The position numbers and the translations under genes were made by a program. From positions 5,713,018-5,777,017 of the forward strand of contig JANJXV010000043.1 in the NCBI GenBank assembly GCA_024803745.1: DNA of 64,000 bases, written 5' to 3'. The DNA is from Megascapheus bottae (Eukaryota > Chordata > Mammalia > Rodentia > Geomyidae). Shown here in pieces: positions 36,050-47,032 of this stretch (the first letter of the stretch is position 1; every line of letters starts with the position of its first letter). The notes beneath the pieces are model-generated. The model did not search any database and had not been told where the DNA came from. It worked only from the letters and a program-made list of their open reading frames with translations.

Positions 36050-36484
36050 TTAGATGATTTCAATTTTGTTGGCAACATCTAAAGCATCATAATCAGGAAC
36101 CAGTCGCACATATGCCTTCTTCTGTCAGATCTGATCAGGGTATTGACCTTAGCCACATCGATGTCACAGAGCTTCTCCTAGAGTGCTTGATTTGATGCTT
36201 GTTGGCCTTGACATCCACAGTGAACACAAATGTGTTATTGTTTTCTATCGTCTTCACGGATGACTCAGTGGTCAAGGTCACCTGATAGTTGCATACAATT
36301 ATTTTCCTCAGAGCACTCTTCCAGGGATATTTGCGCTGTCTCCCCAGCAACCTGAAAGTGGGTGAAGTGTGTATCTTTTTTTGTGGCTTGGACACCTTTC
36401 AGCACTGCCTTCTTGCCTTCTTGCCTTTTCCTTGGCTTCAGCTTTAGAAGGGGCAGGAGCTCCTTTCTTCATGTTCAGCGCCAT
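36050..36484 (-). pseudogene. RPL23A: RPL23A processed pseudogene
   Basis: A retrocopy of ribosomal protein L23a (uL23, large ribosomal subunit near the exit tunnel). It starts MALNMKKGAPAPSKAEAKEK at 36484 and continues with TSPTFR, LTTES and [11 protein letters not shown] segments in shifted frames, ending near LIMM (tail region) with a TAA at 36050-36052. Length is 435 bp against 471 for the 156-residue parent, so indels are present. It has no introns, carries some parental 5' UTR (ttttcaccaag before the ATG) and 3' UTR, and an A-rich end at about 35985-36003. A near-repeat of ctccattttctttt at about 35971-35984 and ctccattttctttc at 36501-36514 looks like its target site duplication. Not expected to encode protein. 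Confidence 0.9.
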
Positions 36485-38320
36485 CTTGGTGAAAAGGAAC
36501 TCCATTTTCTTTCCTGTGTTTACTGATTCTTCTCATTCATAGAGACAAAAGTGTTGGTGCTTCTAATCTGCCATCTTGTCCTGACTCTTCCTTGAAAAGA
36601 CAACATGCTAAGCCCCAGTGGCTCACACTTACATTCATACCTGGTAAATAACATATAATACATCATGCATGATTTATAGAATACAATGTATAATGTATAT
36701 AATATATGCAGTATAACACATAGTGTATATTATATGATCTATGGTATGTATTACATAGGAATTTAGTCTATAGATATAATGTATAATGTTCTATAGCATA
36801 TCTGTATTAAAAGTAATGAAATTGTTTTAATATAAAATGTTAAAAATTGCATTTATCACATACAAATGATTCTGTTATATAATTTATGTTTTATAATATA
36901 AATATAATAAAGTATATGATCTAATTATAACATGCACTATATATTCCATATATAACATAGTGCTTTAAAGGCTAAAATAAATATAAAGATAATAAAGCTG
37001 AGTAGAATGGTAAGACCATCTTATATTGGGGGTTTGGGGTTGTTGTATTGTTTTGTTCTGTTTTGTTTTTTGTCAGTTCTGGGCCTTGAATTCAGGGCAT
37101 GGGTATTCTCCTTGAGCTTTCTCAAGGCTAGCACTGTACCACTTGAGCCACAGCACCACTTCCAGTTTTTTTCTGTGTATGTGAACCAAGGAATCGAACC
37201 CAGGGCTTTGTGCATGCTAGGCAAGCACTCTGCCACTTGGCCATACTCCTGGCCCCATCTTATATTGTTAAAGAAAATATAAGAAAAAAAATCATGAGCC
37301 CGGGAATAGAAGTCCATGAGGCTTATCTCCAATTAACCACCAGAAAACTGGAAGCAGTGCTGTGACTCAAAGTGGTAGAGTGCTAGCCTTGCACACAAAA
37401 GCTCAGGAACAGTCCCCAGGCTGTGAGTTCAAGCTCCACACCTGATCAATTTCTCCCAGGAATTTAAATGTGCATCACTCTTAAGATATAAATGTGCATT
37501 TACAAACAAAAAGTAAATAAATATGCATTAAGTGTTCAGGTAAATATGTCTACTTTAGTCCAATAGAAATCAAAATTTACATCTAATTTTTTTTTGCCAG
37601 TCCTCAGCTTGAACTCAGGGCCTGAACCCTGTCCTTGGACTTTCTCAAGGCTAGAGCTCTACCACCTGAGCCTCAGCACCACTTCTGACTTTTTTCTATG
37701 GATGTGGTACCGAGGAATCAAACCTAGATCTTTGTGCGTGCTAGGCAAGCACTCTACCACTAGGCCAAACTCCCAGCTATTGTCTGTAATTTTTAATGCC
37801 ACCTGCAATTGCCAATGTGCATGAGAAGGGAGAAGCATGCATGCAGACACTCAAATGGAAAAGATCAAGATGCCACTTAAAAATGATAAATAATTGGGGC
37901 CAGAGCACAGACTAATGGTAGAGTGCTCACCTAGTATACATGGACACCTGGGTTCAATTCCTCAGTACCACATACACAGAAAAACCTGGAAATGGCGCTG
38001 TGGCTCAAGTGGCAGAGCATTAGCCTTGAATGTTCAAAGACAGTGCCAAGGCCCTGAGTTCAAGTTCCAGGATTGGCAAATACGTATCTATGACAAACAA
38101 ACCCTCAGCCTAATTTTAATAATGTTCTACAATGTAAGTGCCAATGATTAATTGAGATTCACTTCTTGAATATTTACTTGTTAAATTCGTTATTTGAAAT
38201 ATGATGTAAAAATCAATGTTAATAAACTCTGTAATAAAAACAGATAAGATAAATAATTTGATTTTCATATGAGGAATAACATTCCACTGAACATAGAAAC
38301 ATTAAGAAATGGCAGTTTAA
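36485..38320. repeat. AT-rich tract and SINE cluster
   Basis: 36640-37000 is strongly AT-rich with loosely repeated 'tataatgtatataatatatg' type words. SINEs: minus-strand ID-headed at 37065-37258 and 37592-37787; plus-strand truncated right half at 37300-37450; plus-strand ID-headed at 37893-38085. 37450-37590 and 38090-38320 hold nothing recognisable. Confidence 0.6.
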
Positions 38321-38334
38321 AAAATTGAAGTGTT

Positions 38335-38888
38335 AATTGAATACTATGCTGCTGTCAGAAAGAATGACATAGCCCCATTTGTAAGGAAATGGAAAGACTT
38401 AGAAAAAATCATATTAAGTGAAGTAAGCCAGACTCAAAGGAACATAGGCCCAATAGTCTCCCTCATTTGTCATAATCAGTAGGAACCTAGGGCTCTCCTA
38501 GCAGGAATTTACAATAGAACAAAATCTAGAGACATTAGGCCAAATAGTATCACACTAAATGAAAGGACCTCCAGGATAATGAAACAAAAGCAATATAATG
38601 AGTGATTGTTGTCCTTGATGTACTATATTATCTCTCATCTCTTTTACTGTCCCTTGGTTATCTCATATTGTTACAATACTTCACCTTGTTATCTGATATA
38701 TCTTATACATGCTTAATCGGTTATTTGAAATAGGAGTTGGAAGGGGGAAATCAAGTTGTGAGGGGGGAGAGGGGATGGAAATGAGAAACAGGACATGAGA
38801 AAGGGTATCAATATTTGTGAAGTAATGCACCTTCTATTTGATGAATATAATGTAACCCTTCTATTAATTACAATAAAAAATATATGGA
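38335..38888 (+). mobile_element. 5'-truncated L1 with target site duplication
   Basis: This is the last codons of ORF2 (a sequence encoding FYAAVRKNDIA is recognisable, with tatgctgctgtcag at 38345-38358) and the full 3' UTR. Near-identical flanks aaaattgaagtgtt (38321-38334) and aaaattacagtgtt (38889-38902) are a slightly diverged target site duplication. Confidence 0.82.
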
Positions 38889-38902
38889 AAAATTACAGTG
38901 TT

Positions 38903-39744
38903 CCCAAAAGAAAAAAATGAACACATCATTCTTTCTTCAGATGTACACATGAGCATTTGGAAGGAGGCAGAGAGCCCTGAAATCTGAAAAAGCCAGTCCT
39001 CTGTGGGTCAATCATTGTTCATCAAAGTTATTCATGCTAACAAACCCCTTAGAGCCACACGTTCCCGAACTTCAACCATGCAAAAATGACTTTAAGAGTT
39101 CCGAAAAATCTGAGTCTGACTCCAAGAGTTTCAGACTTAAAAGATCTGGGAAAGGAGCCAAGAATTCTCGTGTTTAATAAGCACCAAGGGAGGCTGGTCT
39201 TGCTAATTTGGAGAAGATACTTTAGAAACTTCGGACCTTTATTGGGTCACTATTGCTTCCATTTAATTTTCATTTACTTCTAAATAAGCTCTTGCAATTA
39301 TAAGATGCATCACTTTCAGACTGCATCATAGAACCCTGTCTGACACGTCTCCTTTCCCCCTGGTAACTTTTTCCAACAAACAAAACAAGCAAGCTCAAGG
39401 AGATATCCCCCTTAGGTAATCCCTAAGCGGTAAGAGTCCCCATGTTTTCTTTGGGGGTATTTCCAAGACCTTGAGAAAAGAATTCTCAGAGCAACTCCTT
39501 CATTTAATTGTTCTTTACTTTAAATGGAAGACAGAATAAATGTCTTGCCAGCCACCTATCTCTAAAGACAGATACATTTGTTTTCTCTAATTTTTTTCTT
39601 TATCTACTATGTTTGATCATTTTAGTTAATATGATCAGTGCCCTGGAGATTTTTAATCGCCTTTCTCATTCTAAACAAGAAGTTTCCCATGACTGTTTAT
39701 CAAACTTCACTAATTGCTGTCTCCCATTAAAAGATTTTAATTTC
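38903..39744 (+). other. Intergenic sequence containing a MER5-like hAT relic
   Basis: This is the least repeat-laden stretch of the spacer. About 39108-39240 resembles a MER5A/B (hAT-Charlie) non-autonomous DNA transposon: 'agagtttcagac', 'ccaagaattctcgtg', 'aataagcaccaaggg' and 'actttagaaact' occur in the expected order of the family consensus. The remainder has no recognisable gene or repeat. A purely visual match, so moderate confidence. Confidence 0.45.
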
Positions 39745-41099
39745 AGGCTGAGTGCCAGTTGCTCACGCTTGTCATCCTAGCTACTGAAGAAGCTAAGATC
39801 TGAGGATGGCAGTACAAACCAGCCCAGGAAGGAAATCCCATGAGACTCTTTTCTCCAATTTAGCCACCAAAAAACAAACAAACAAAACAAAAACTGGAAA
39901 TGGAGATCTAGCACAACTGGCAGAGCAGTAGCCTTGAGCAAAATAGCTCAAGGTGCCCAATCCCTGAGTTCAAGCCTCAGGACTGGCATAAAAAAATTTT
40001 TTAAGGTTTTAATTTCAGGGGCCAGGAGTTTGGCCTAGTAGTTAAAGTGAGTTGCCTAGCATGCATGAAGACCTGGGTTCGATTCCTCAGTACCACATAT
40101 AGAAAAAAGCCAGAAGTGGTGCAGAAGCTCAAGTGGTAGAGCTCTAGACTTGAGAAAGTTCAAGGACAGTGCTCAGGCTCTGAGCACAAGCCCAGGACTG
40201 GCAAAAAAAAAAGATTTTAATTTCAAAATAGAAGTTTCTCCCTGAGTGACATATTAGTGTTACAGGAAGTCTCAACAGCCTTGATTTTCAGGATCCCATT
40301 TGTACCAAAAGTGAACTGTATGAGAAATAACCCATCATCACCATTTTACAATGAGCAACCACAGTACCTGTGGCTCTGCTACTGAGCCATCAAGCATATT
40401 GAAGACTAGAAATGTCTTTAATGATTTTGGCAGTGCAGCCCACACAGGCACTAGCATCCTGGAAGTGGGAAGACAAAATGTGAATGAATTTGAGGAGAGA
40501 AGAATCCGTGCAGAAAGTAGAATACAAAGTAAAAGCAAGTCCCCACCCCCGCCAAAGATGAGGCAATACCCCCAAAGGAACCATACAGCAATGCATGTGC
40601 TTCATGTTATGCACATTATGGGGGTACAGTGTGTGTGTGTGTGTGTGTGTGTGTTCCAATACTGAGGCTTGTACTCAGGACCTGTGTGCTGTCCTTGAAC
40701 ATTTTTGCTCAAGGCTAGTGCTCTAAAACTTGAGACATGTCTTTCTTTCTTTTGCTGGCTAACTGGAGATGAGTCTCAAGGACTCTCCTCTCCTGGGCTG
40801 GCTTCCATCTGTGAAGCTCAGATCTCAGCATTTCTGAGTAGCAGGTTACAGACATAACCACCACTGGTGCTTAGATAAAGGAATACTTTTTATTGTTTTT
40901 GTTTTTTGTTTTTCTTACCAGTCCTGGCGCTTGAACTCAGAGCTTATCTTGAGCTTTCTCAAGGCTAAAGCTCTACCACTTGACCCAAAGCACCACTTCT
41001 GGCTTTTTCTATGTATCTGGTACAGAGAATCAAACCTGGGTCTTTGTGCATGCTAGGTAAGCACTCTACCACTAGGCCAAACTCCAGGGCCCTTTTTTA
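39745..41099. repeat. SINE cluster with a unique island
   Basis: Plus-strand B1-headed SINE (39745-39995), plus-strand ID-headed SINE (40018-40213), a unique island 40220-40620 with no recognised gene, (TG)n at 40629-40654, a minus-strand B1-headed SINE (40655-40875) and a minus-strand ID-headed SINE (40917-41093). Confidence 0.6.
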
Positions 41100-41345
41100 T
41101 TGTTTATGGACATAATTTATCAACGTATGATTCATCTATCAAGTAATTCACCCCTTTGAATAATAGCCTATTGTATAAATATTTCTTGTTTTGTCTATCT
41201 AGTCATCAGTTAATGGACATGTTGGATTATTTCCAATTTGAGGCTATTATACTTCGGCTATTGATCAATCCTTGAGGGTTAGACATTCTCTAAAGTCTTG
41301 TCTTCTTTTTGAATGGATGAATAATGAATGTAAGGATCAAGTTCT
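41100..41345 (-). mobile_element. Old L1 relic, minus strand
   Basis: 'catcagttaatggacatgtt' at about 41205-41224 and neighbouring words match the reverse complement of L1 ORF2 near 'LGxPSVDEW'. Highly diverged with no open frame. Confidence 0.4.
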
Positions 41346-41348
41346 TAA

Positions 41349-41404
<56 letters not shown>

Positions 41405-42109
41405 TGTGTGGGTCATGGAGCCTAGGCTCTGTCCCTGTGCTCTTTTTGCTCAAGGATAACACTCTTCCATTTTGAGCCACAATGCCACTTCCAGTTTTCT
41501 AGTGGTTAATTGGGCATAAAAGGCTCACAGACTTTCCTGATTGGGCTGGCTTTGAACCATTATCCTCAGATCTCAGCCTCCTGAGTAGCTAGGATTGCAG
41601 TCATGAGCCACTGGTGCAAAGTAATATTTCTTGACCTGGTTCAAAATTATTACAGAGGCCCTTGCCAACAGCAAGCACAACTGTTCACTGAGCCTTGGAC
41701 AGAAGATCCATACAGAATGGGTAGTCAAGATCGCTTTGAGTTCCCACTTCAGACCCAAGTGGGAATGCATTTAATAGCATCAAAAATGACTTAGTCAGAC
41801 ACTTAGTCACACCTGTAATGGTAGCTATCCAGGAAGCTGAGATCTGAAGATCATGGTTTAATGTCAGCCCAGGCAGAAAAGTTTGTGAGATTCTTATCTC
41901 CAATTAACTACCATAAGTCTGAAAGTAGGGCTGTGGTTCAAGTGACAGAGTGCTAGCCTTGAGAAAAAAAACCCTGAGAAATAGTGCCCATTCCCTGAGT
42001 CCAAGCCCCAAGACCTGCACAAAATACAAAATCCTTCAATTACATTTGACCACATTATAGGCAAATATAGATGATAAGGAACAAATAAACAATTGATAAA
42101 ATTCCATGA
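41346..42109. repeat. (CT)n and two SINEs
   Basis: (CT)n of about 50 bp at 41351-41401, a minus-strand SINE (41405-41625), unique sequence 41626-41790, and a plus-strand SINE (41790-42025). Confidence 0.6.
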
Positions 42110-42465
42110 ATGTCAAGAAGGGTGAGCTAAACATTAATTCCAGGATATGGAAACAAGAGGTTTATCTTTGTATTTGTTGTTCTTAACCTACTTGTGAATG
42201 TATTTCTCTTCTCCTTCTCTCTCTGTCCCTCCCTCCCTCCTTACGGTTTATCTCATGTTGTTACTGTATCTGAATTCAGTACCTGGTATATCGTATATAT
42301 GTTTATTTGTTTATTTGAAATGGGAAGGGAAAGGGGGAAAATCGAGATACTGGGAAGGGGTGGATGGGGGAAGCTAGGAAAAAATGGGAAGGGGTATCAA
42401 TGTTCAAGAAGTGACGTACCTATTATCTGTAACCCTAACGATAAAATACAATTTAAAAAAAGAAA
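42110..42465 (+). mobile_element. Diverged L1 3' end
   Basis: The 3' UTR pattern of the local L1 family is recognisable ('gttgttcttaa', G-rich run at 42320-42390, 'gggtatcaatgt', an A-rich end), with about 30 bp of C/T-rich sequence at 42210-42242 inside. Older than the copies with intact target site duplications. Confidence 0.6.
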
Positions 42466-43734
42466 CAAACATGGATGCCAGGAGCTCATGCCTGTAATCC
42501 TAGCTTCTCAGTAGATGAGATCCGAAAAAAAACAACAACAACAAAACATAGTTTGAAGCCAGCCTGGGCAGGAAAGTCTGAGAGACTCAGATCAGCAATT
42601 AACCACCAAAAGGCTGGAAGTAGAGCGGTAGAGTGCTAATCTTGAACAAAAGAAACTCAGGGATAGCATTCAGACCATGAGTTCAAGCCCCAGAACAGGC
42701 ACAAAAAATTACCCAAATAAGCTGGGTGTGGTGGCTCACACCTGTAATCCTAGCTACTGAAGAGGCTGAAATCTGAGGATCAAGGTTCAAAGCCAGCCCA
42801 GGCACAAAAGAACCAGAGACTCTTATCTCCAATTAACCTCTAGAAAACGGAAAGTGGGGCTTGGCTCAAGGGTAGAGAGGTAGCCTTGAGCGAAAGAGCT
42901 CAGGGTTACAAGCCCAGGATGAGTTCAAGCCCCATTACCCACCAAAAAAGAACAATCTTGCAAAATGAAAGGGTGGGGGCAAACGCGAATCAAGCCAAGA
43001 AATACATTAAATTGTTGAGAAAATATTTATGTTCTTCCCACCTATTTTAATAAAAAGCATCCATCAGTTTACAAGATGGTTCCATTTAACATGTCCACAT
43101 GTGAAGATGATGTAGCATAATCAAAATCAGCCCCACAAGAACTCTCTCATCTGTTCCTCTTCTGAAATCAATCTCAACAAGCTTCATTGTCCCATTTTCA
43201 CACATGTACATAAAAAAGTATCAAGTCTTCCTTAAAGAAATGGAGATCTCTAATTTATCTGATAGCAAGTTCAAAATAACCATCTGAAGGACTTCTAAGG
43301 TGAGATCAGGAGTTTGGCCCAGTGGTAGCATGCTTGTCTACCATGCACAAAGACCCGGGTTTGATTCCTCGGTACCACATACATAGAAAAATGCCAGAAG
43401 TGGTGCTGAGTCTCAAGTGGTAGAGCTCTAGCCTTGAGGAAGAGGCCCAAGGACAGTGCTCAGGCCCTGAGTTCAAACCCCACGACTGGAAAAAAAAGAC
43501 TGCCAAGGGGCTGCATACAGATACACACAAACATCAAGAAAATGATGCTTAAAAAAAATAAGAGTAAAAATTTAGATAGGTGCCTCTGCCTCACACCTGT
43601 AATTCTAGCTACTCGGGAGGCTGAGATCTCAAGATCATTATCTGAAGCCAGCCTAGGCATCTCTCAGTGTAAATCAAGATACCATGAAAATATTACAGGA
43701 AGAGGTAGGGAAAGCACTAGGGTTCCTAGACACA
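42466..43734. repeat. SINE cluster
   Basis: Plus-strand SINEs at 42470-42710, 42718-42950, 43300-43497 (ID-headed) and 43570-43670 (left half only). 42960-43295 is unique sequence with no coding signal. Confidence 0.6.
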
Positions 43735-44700
43735 GGTCAAACTTGTTAAGAAAAGATCCAATATGACAAGAAACCAAAGATCACATCAACCTGAAGAGTT
43801 TCTGCATGGCCAACATAGCTAACAAGATATATAGAAAGCCCACAGAATAGGAGATTTTTTACCAGCTGTGCTTCAGACAAGAAGGGTCTCATATCTAACA
43901 TTTACCTAGTGCTCAAAAAATTAAACCCTCAAAAAAATCTTCAAATAAACAACTACCCATTTAATAAGGAGGTAAAAGAATTAAAAAGAGGCCCGGAGTT
44001 TGTCCTAGTGGTAAAATATGGTGTTTATATATACGCAGTGGCATTCTATGCTTCCATCAGAAAGAATGACTTTGTGCCATTCATAATAAAATGGAAAGGC
44101 TTGTAACAAATTATATTAAGTGAAGTAAGAGAGATCCAGTGAAACATGGGTTGCATGGTTTCCACCACTTTTAATCATGAGAATGTGCCTATAAGTCTAC
44201 AAGTAAACACACTGGATGATAAAGACAAAGACACATTTGAACATGATAAATTTACAGGACTATAGACATTCACACAGTGAGACCAAAGAAGGATATTCTT
44301 AGGAGAGGATCTCAAAGGCTCAATAGCTCTGTGCATACCATCATATAAAATGATATTTATAGACATGAACTCCAAGAAATGGAGACGAAAGGGATTTTTT
44401 TGTCTTTGTTTTCTATCTGTTGCTATTTTTGTTTTCTGTGCCTTTTGTCTTGCTTATAAGTTTATCTGTTTGCAAAGGGTAACCAGGAAGCACTAAAATG
44501 GTAGGACAAAAGATGAACTAATTCAGCAGTGATACTCACTACACACTATGCTGAAAATGAACTCTACAACTTGTGGAGGGTGGGGAGGAAAGGGAAGGGT
44601 TTACGTTGTCCAAAAAGAAAGGTGTTCATTACCTGACTTATGTAACTGTAAAATCGCCATACATGACCTTTACAATAACAATTTTTTAAACATGAATGAC
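43735..44700 (+). mobile_element. Old L1 fragment, plus strand
   Basis: ORF2 C-terminal sequence in decayed form ('ttctatgcttccatcag' at 44044-44060, 'ttaagtgaagtaag' at 44114-44127) and a 3' UTR different from the younger local L1s. A short ID-SINE head remnant interrupts it at about 43990-44018. Its 3' UTR is related, in reverse orientation, to 50225-51000. Confidence 0.55.
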
Positions 44701-44796
44701 ATGATCAGAGACGGGAGATGTTTGTTGTTGCTGTTTTCTGAGTCTCAACATGGGCTTGCTGCTCTCTCCAGAAGGAAGACTCTGATCCCACTGAGA

Positions 44797-45710
44797 TTAG
44801 ACTTTCCTCAGCAGTCTCCCTATGGCCCGTTTGATGTCCCTGTTCCTGAGGCTGGAAATGAAGGGGTTCAGCATGGGCGTGACCACTGTGTATGCCACAG
44901 AAGCCACTGGCCCCATCCTGGGAGACACTGACATCGCCAAACTGGGGTACACTCCAAGTCCTGTGCCATAAAACAAGCACACCACACACAGGTAAGACCC
45001 ACAGGTGGAGAAAGCTTCCCACCTCCTGCCTGGAGATGACACACTGAGTATGGAAGAAACTATTCTAGAGTAGGAAAAAAGGACTCCCAAAATAGGGAGG
45101 AAACCAGACATGGAACCCACAAAATACATGACAAGGTCATCGGTGAAGGGGTCAGAGCAGGCAAGGCTGAGGAGCTGGGAAGGATCACAGAAGAAATGAG
45201 AAAGGGCCAAAATCCTGAAGAAAGACCATAGAGTTATGTAACTGGGACACCAGCAGGCTGATGACATCAGACAACACAACCAGTGAGCCACAACGTCGAG
45301 GGTCCATCATGACCTTGTAATTCAGGGGGTGGCAGATGGCCACAAAGCAGTCATAAGCCATGACATTGAGAAGCAGACTGCCCAGACAACCAAAAAGCAT
45401 AAAAAAGGATATCTGAGTCAGGCACCCTCTTGGGGAGATGGCTCTGCTGTGACTCCATGTGTCAACCAGCATCTTTGGGACCGTGGTGGAGGTGAAGCCA
45501 ATGCCAGCCAAGGAGAGGATGGAAAGGAAGAAGTACATGGGGTGTGGAGGTGGGGGTCAGAGGTGACAGCGAGGATGATGAGCAGATTTCCGAGCACGGT
45601 GCTCAGGTACATGGACAGGAAGAGCCCAAGAGGACAGATTGTAGTTCAGGGTCATCTGAGAGGCCCAGGAGATGGAACTCGGTGACTGGAGTTAGGTTGT
45701 GGGCATCTAT
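44797..45710 (-). pseudogene. Olfactory receptor pseudogene, minus strand, several lesions
   Basis: An OR7-like receptor read on the minus strand. The expected start codon position (four codons before the AAC-CTA-ACT, NLT, glycosylation site) is ATA at 45708-45710. A 1-bp deletion at about 45628 and another in the C-run at about 45540 shift the frame around helix 1 and [11 protein letters not shown] further net indel at about 45190-45230 shifts it again in the second extracellular loop. The frame then runs to TAA at 44797-44799. Motifs: [19 protein letters not shown] kept; DRY-equivalent is MAYDCF (R to C); PMLNPFISSL replaces NPFIYSL. It is more like the other minus-strand copy (53139-54071; both have HSRAIS in the first extracellular loop) than the plus-strand receptors. 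Confidence 0.88.
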
Positions 45711-45756
45711 GTTGCCTGGGCACCTTTTGAAAATGAAAAAAGGGTGTCAACAGGTC

Positions 45757-47032
45757 GAAACTTTCTTAATAAAGACCAAGAATCACAACAAATCAGAGAA
45801 AGGCTGGATAAGTGGGACTGCATTAAACTGCAGAGCTTTTGTATGGCAAAGGACATAGCTAGTAAACTAATCAGGAAGCCTACAGAGTGGGAGAAGATCT
45901 TCACCAACCAAACAACGGACAAAGGCCTCATATCTAAAATATATCAACAACTCAAAAAATTGAATCACTCCAAAACTAACCTCCAAAGTAACAACCATCC
46001 CATTAAAAAATGGGCCAAAGACTTAAAGAGAGTCTTCTCTGAAGAAGAAACAAAAATGGCCTATAGACACATGAAGAACTGCTCAACATCTTTGGTCATA
46101 AAAGAAATGCAAATCAAAACAAATCTAAGATTCCACCTCAATCCAGCTAGAATGGCCAAGATCAGGAAAACGAATGACAACAGATGGTCGAGGGGATGTG
46201 GTCAGGAGGGATCACTACTACACTGTTGGTGGGAGTGCAAACTCGTTCAACCACTATGGAAAGCAGTGTGGCAGTGCCTCAGAAGGCTAAACATAGAACT
46301 CCCCTATGACCCAGCAATTCCACTACTTGGCATTTACCCAACCACCCAGAAACAAGGACATACTAAACCCCCTAGCACAACAACGTTCATTGCAGCACTA
46401 TTCACCATAGCAAAGATATGGAACCAACCTAGATGTCCCTCAGTTCATGAGTGGATCAACAAGTTGTGGTATTTGTACACAATGGAATTCTATGCTGCTG
46501 TCAGAAAGAATGACATCGCCCCATTTGTTAAGAAATGGAAAGACTTAGAAAAAATCATATTAAGTGAAGTAAGCCAGACTCAAAGGAACTTAGGCTTAAT
46601 GGTTTCCCTCATTCGTCATAATCAGTAGAAACCTTGGGCTCTACTAGCAGAGATTTGCAATCGAGCAAAATGTTGATACATAAGGACATATAATGTGAAG
46701 CTAATTGAAAGGACCGCCAGGATAGTGAAACAAAAGCCATATAATGAATGATTGTTGTCCTTAATGTAGTATGTTGTCTCTCATCTCCTTTGCTGTCCCT
46801 TGGCTATCTCATATTGGTATAGTATCTCACTTTGTTATCTGATATATTGAACTTATTTGTATTTGGATATTTGAAATTTGATAGGGAAGGGGGGAAAACC
46901 AAGACGGGTGGGAGGTGTGGGGGGGGAGGGAAACGAGTACCAAGACATGTGAAAGGTTATCAATGTATGTGAATTAATGCACCTCCTATCTGGCAAATAT
47001 TATGTAACCCTTTTACTAATTACAGTAAAAAA
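45757..47032 (+). mobile_element. 5'-truncated L1 inserted 5' of an OR pseudogene
   Basis: About 1.27 kb: the ORF2 C-terminal third is open to the natural stop at 46626-46628 ([16 protein letters not shown] and CPSVHEWINKLWYLYTMEFY visible), then the 3' UTR and A-rich tail. It begins about 47 bp upstream of the dead OR start, so it separates that pseudogene from its promoter. The open frame extends upstream into flank (from 45699), which is fortuitous. Confidence 0.85.

Noticed and set aside
40351..40665. 104-codon plus-strand open frame
   Set aside because: It runs into a (TG)n tract and a SINE, shows no recognisable domain, and has no supporting context.
45699..45756. Extension of the L1 frame into a 309-codon protein
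   Set aside because: The first 20 or so codons are unrelated flank; the real content is the ORF2 C-terminus.
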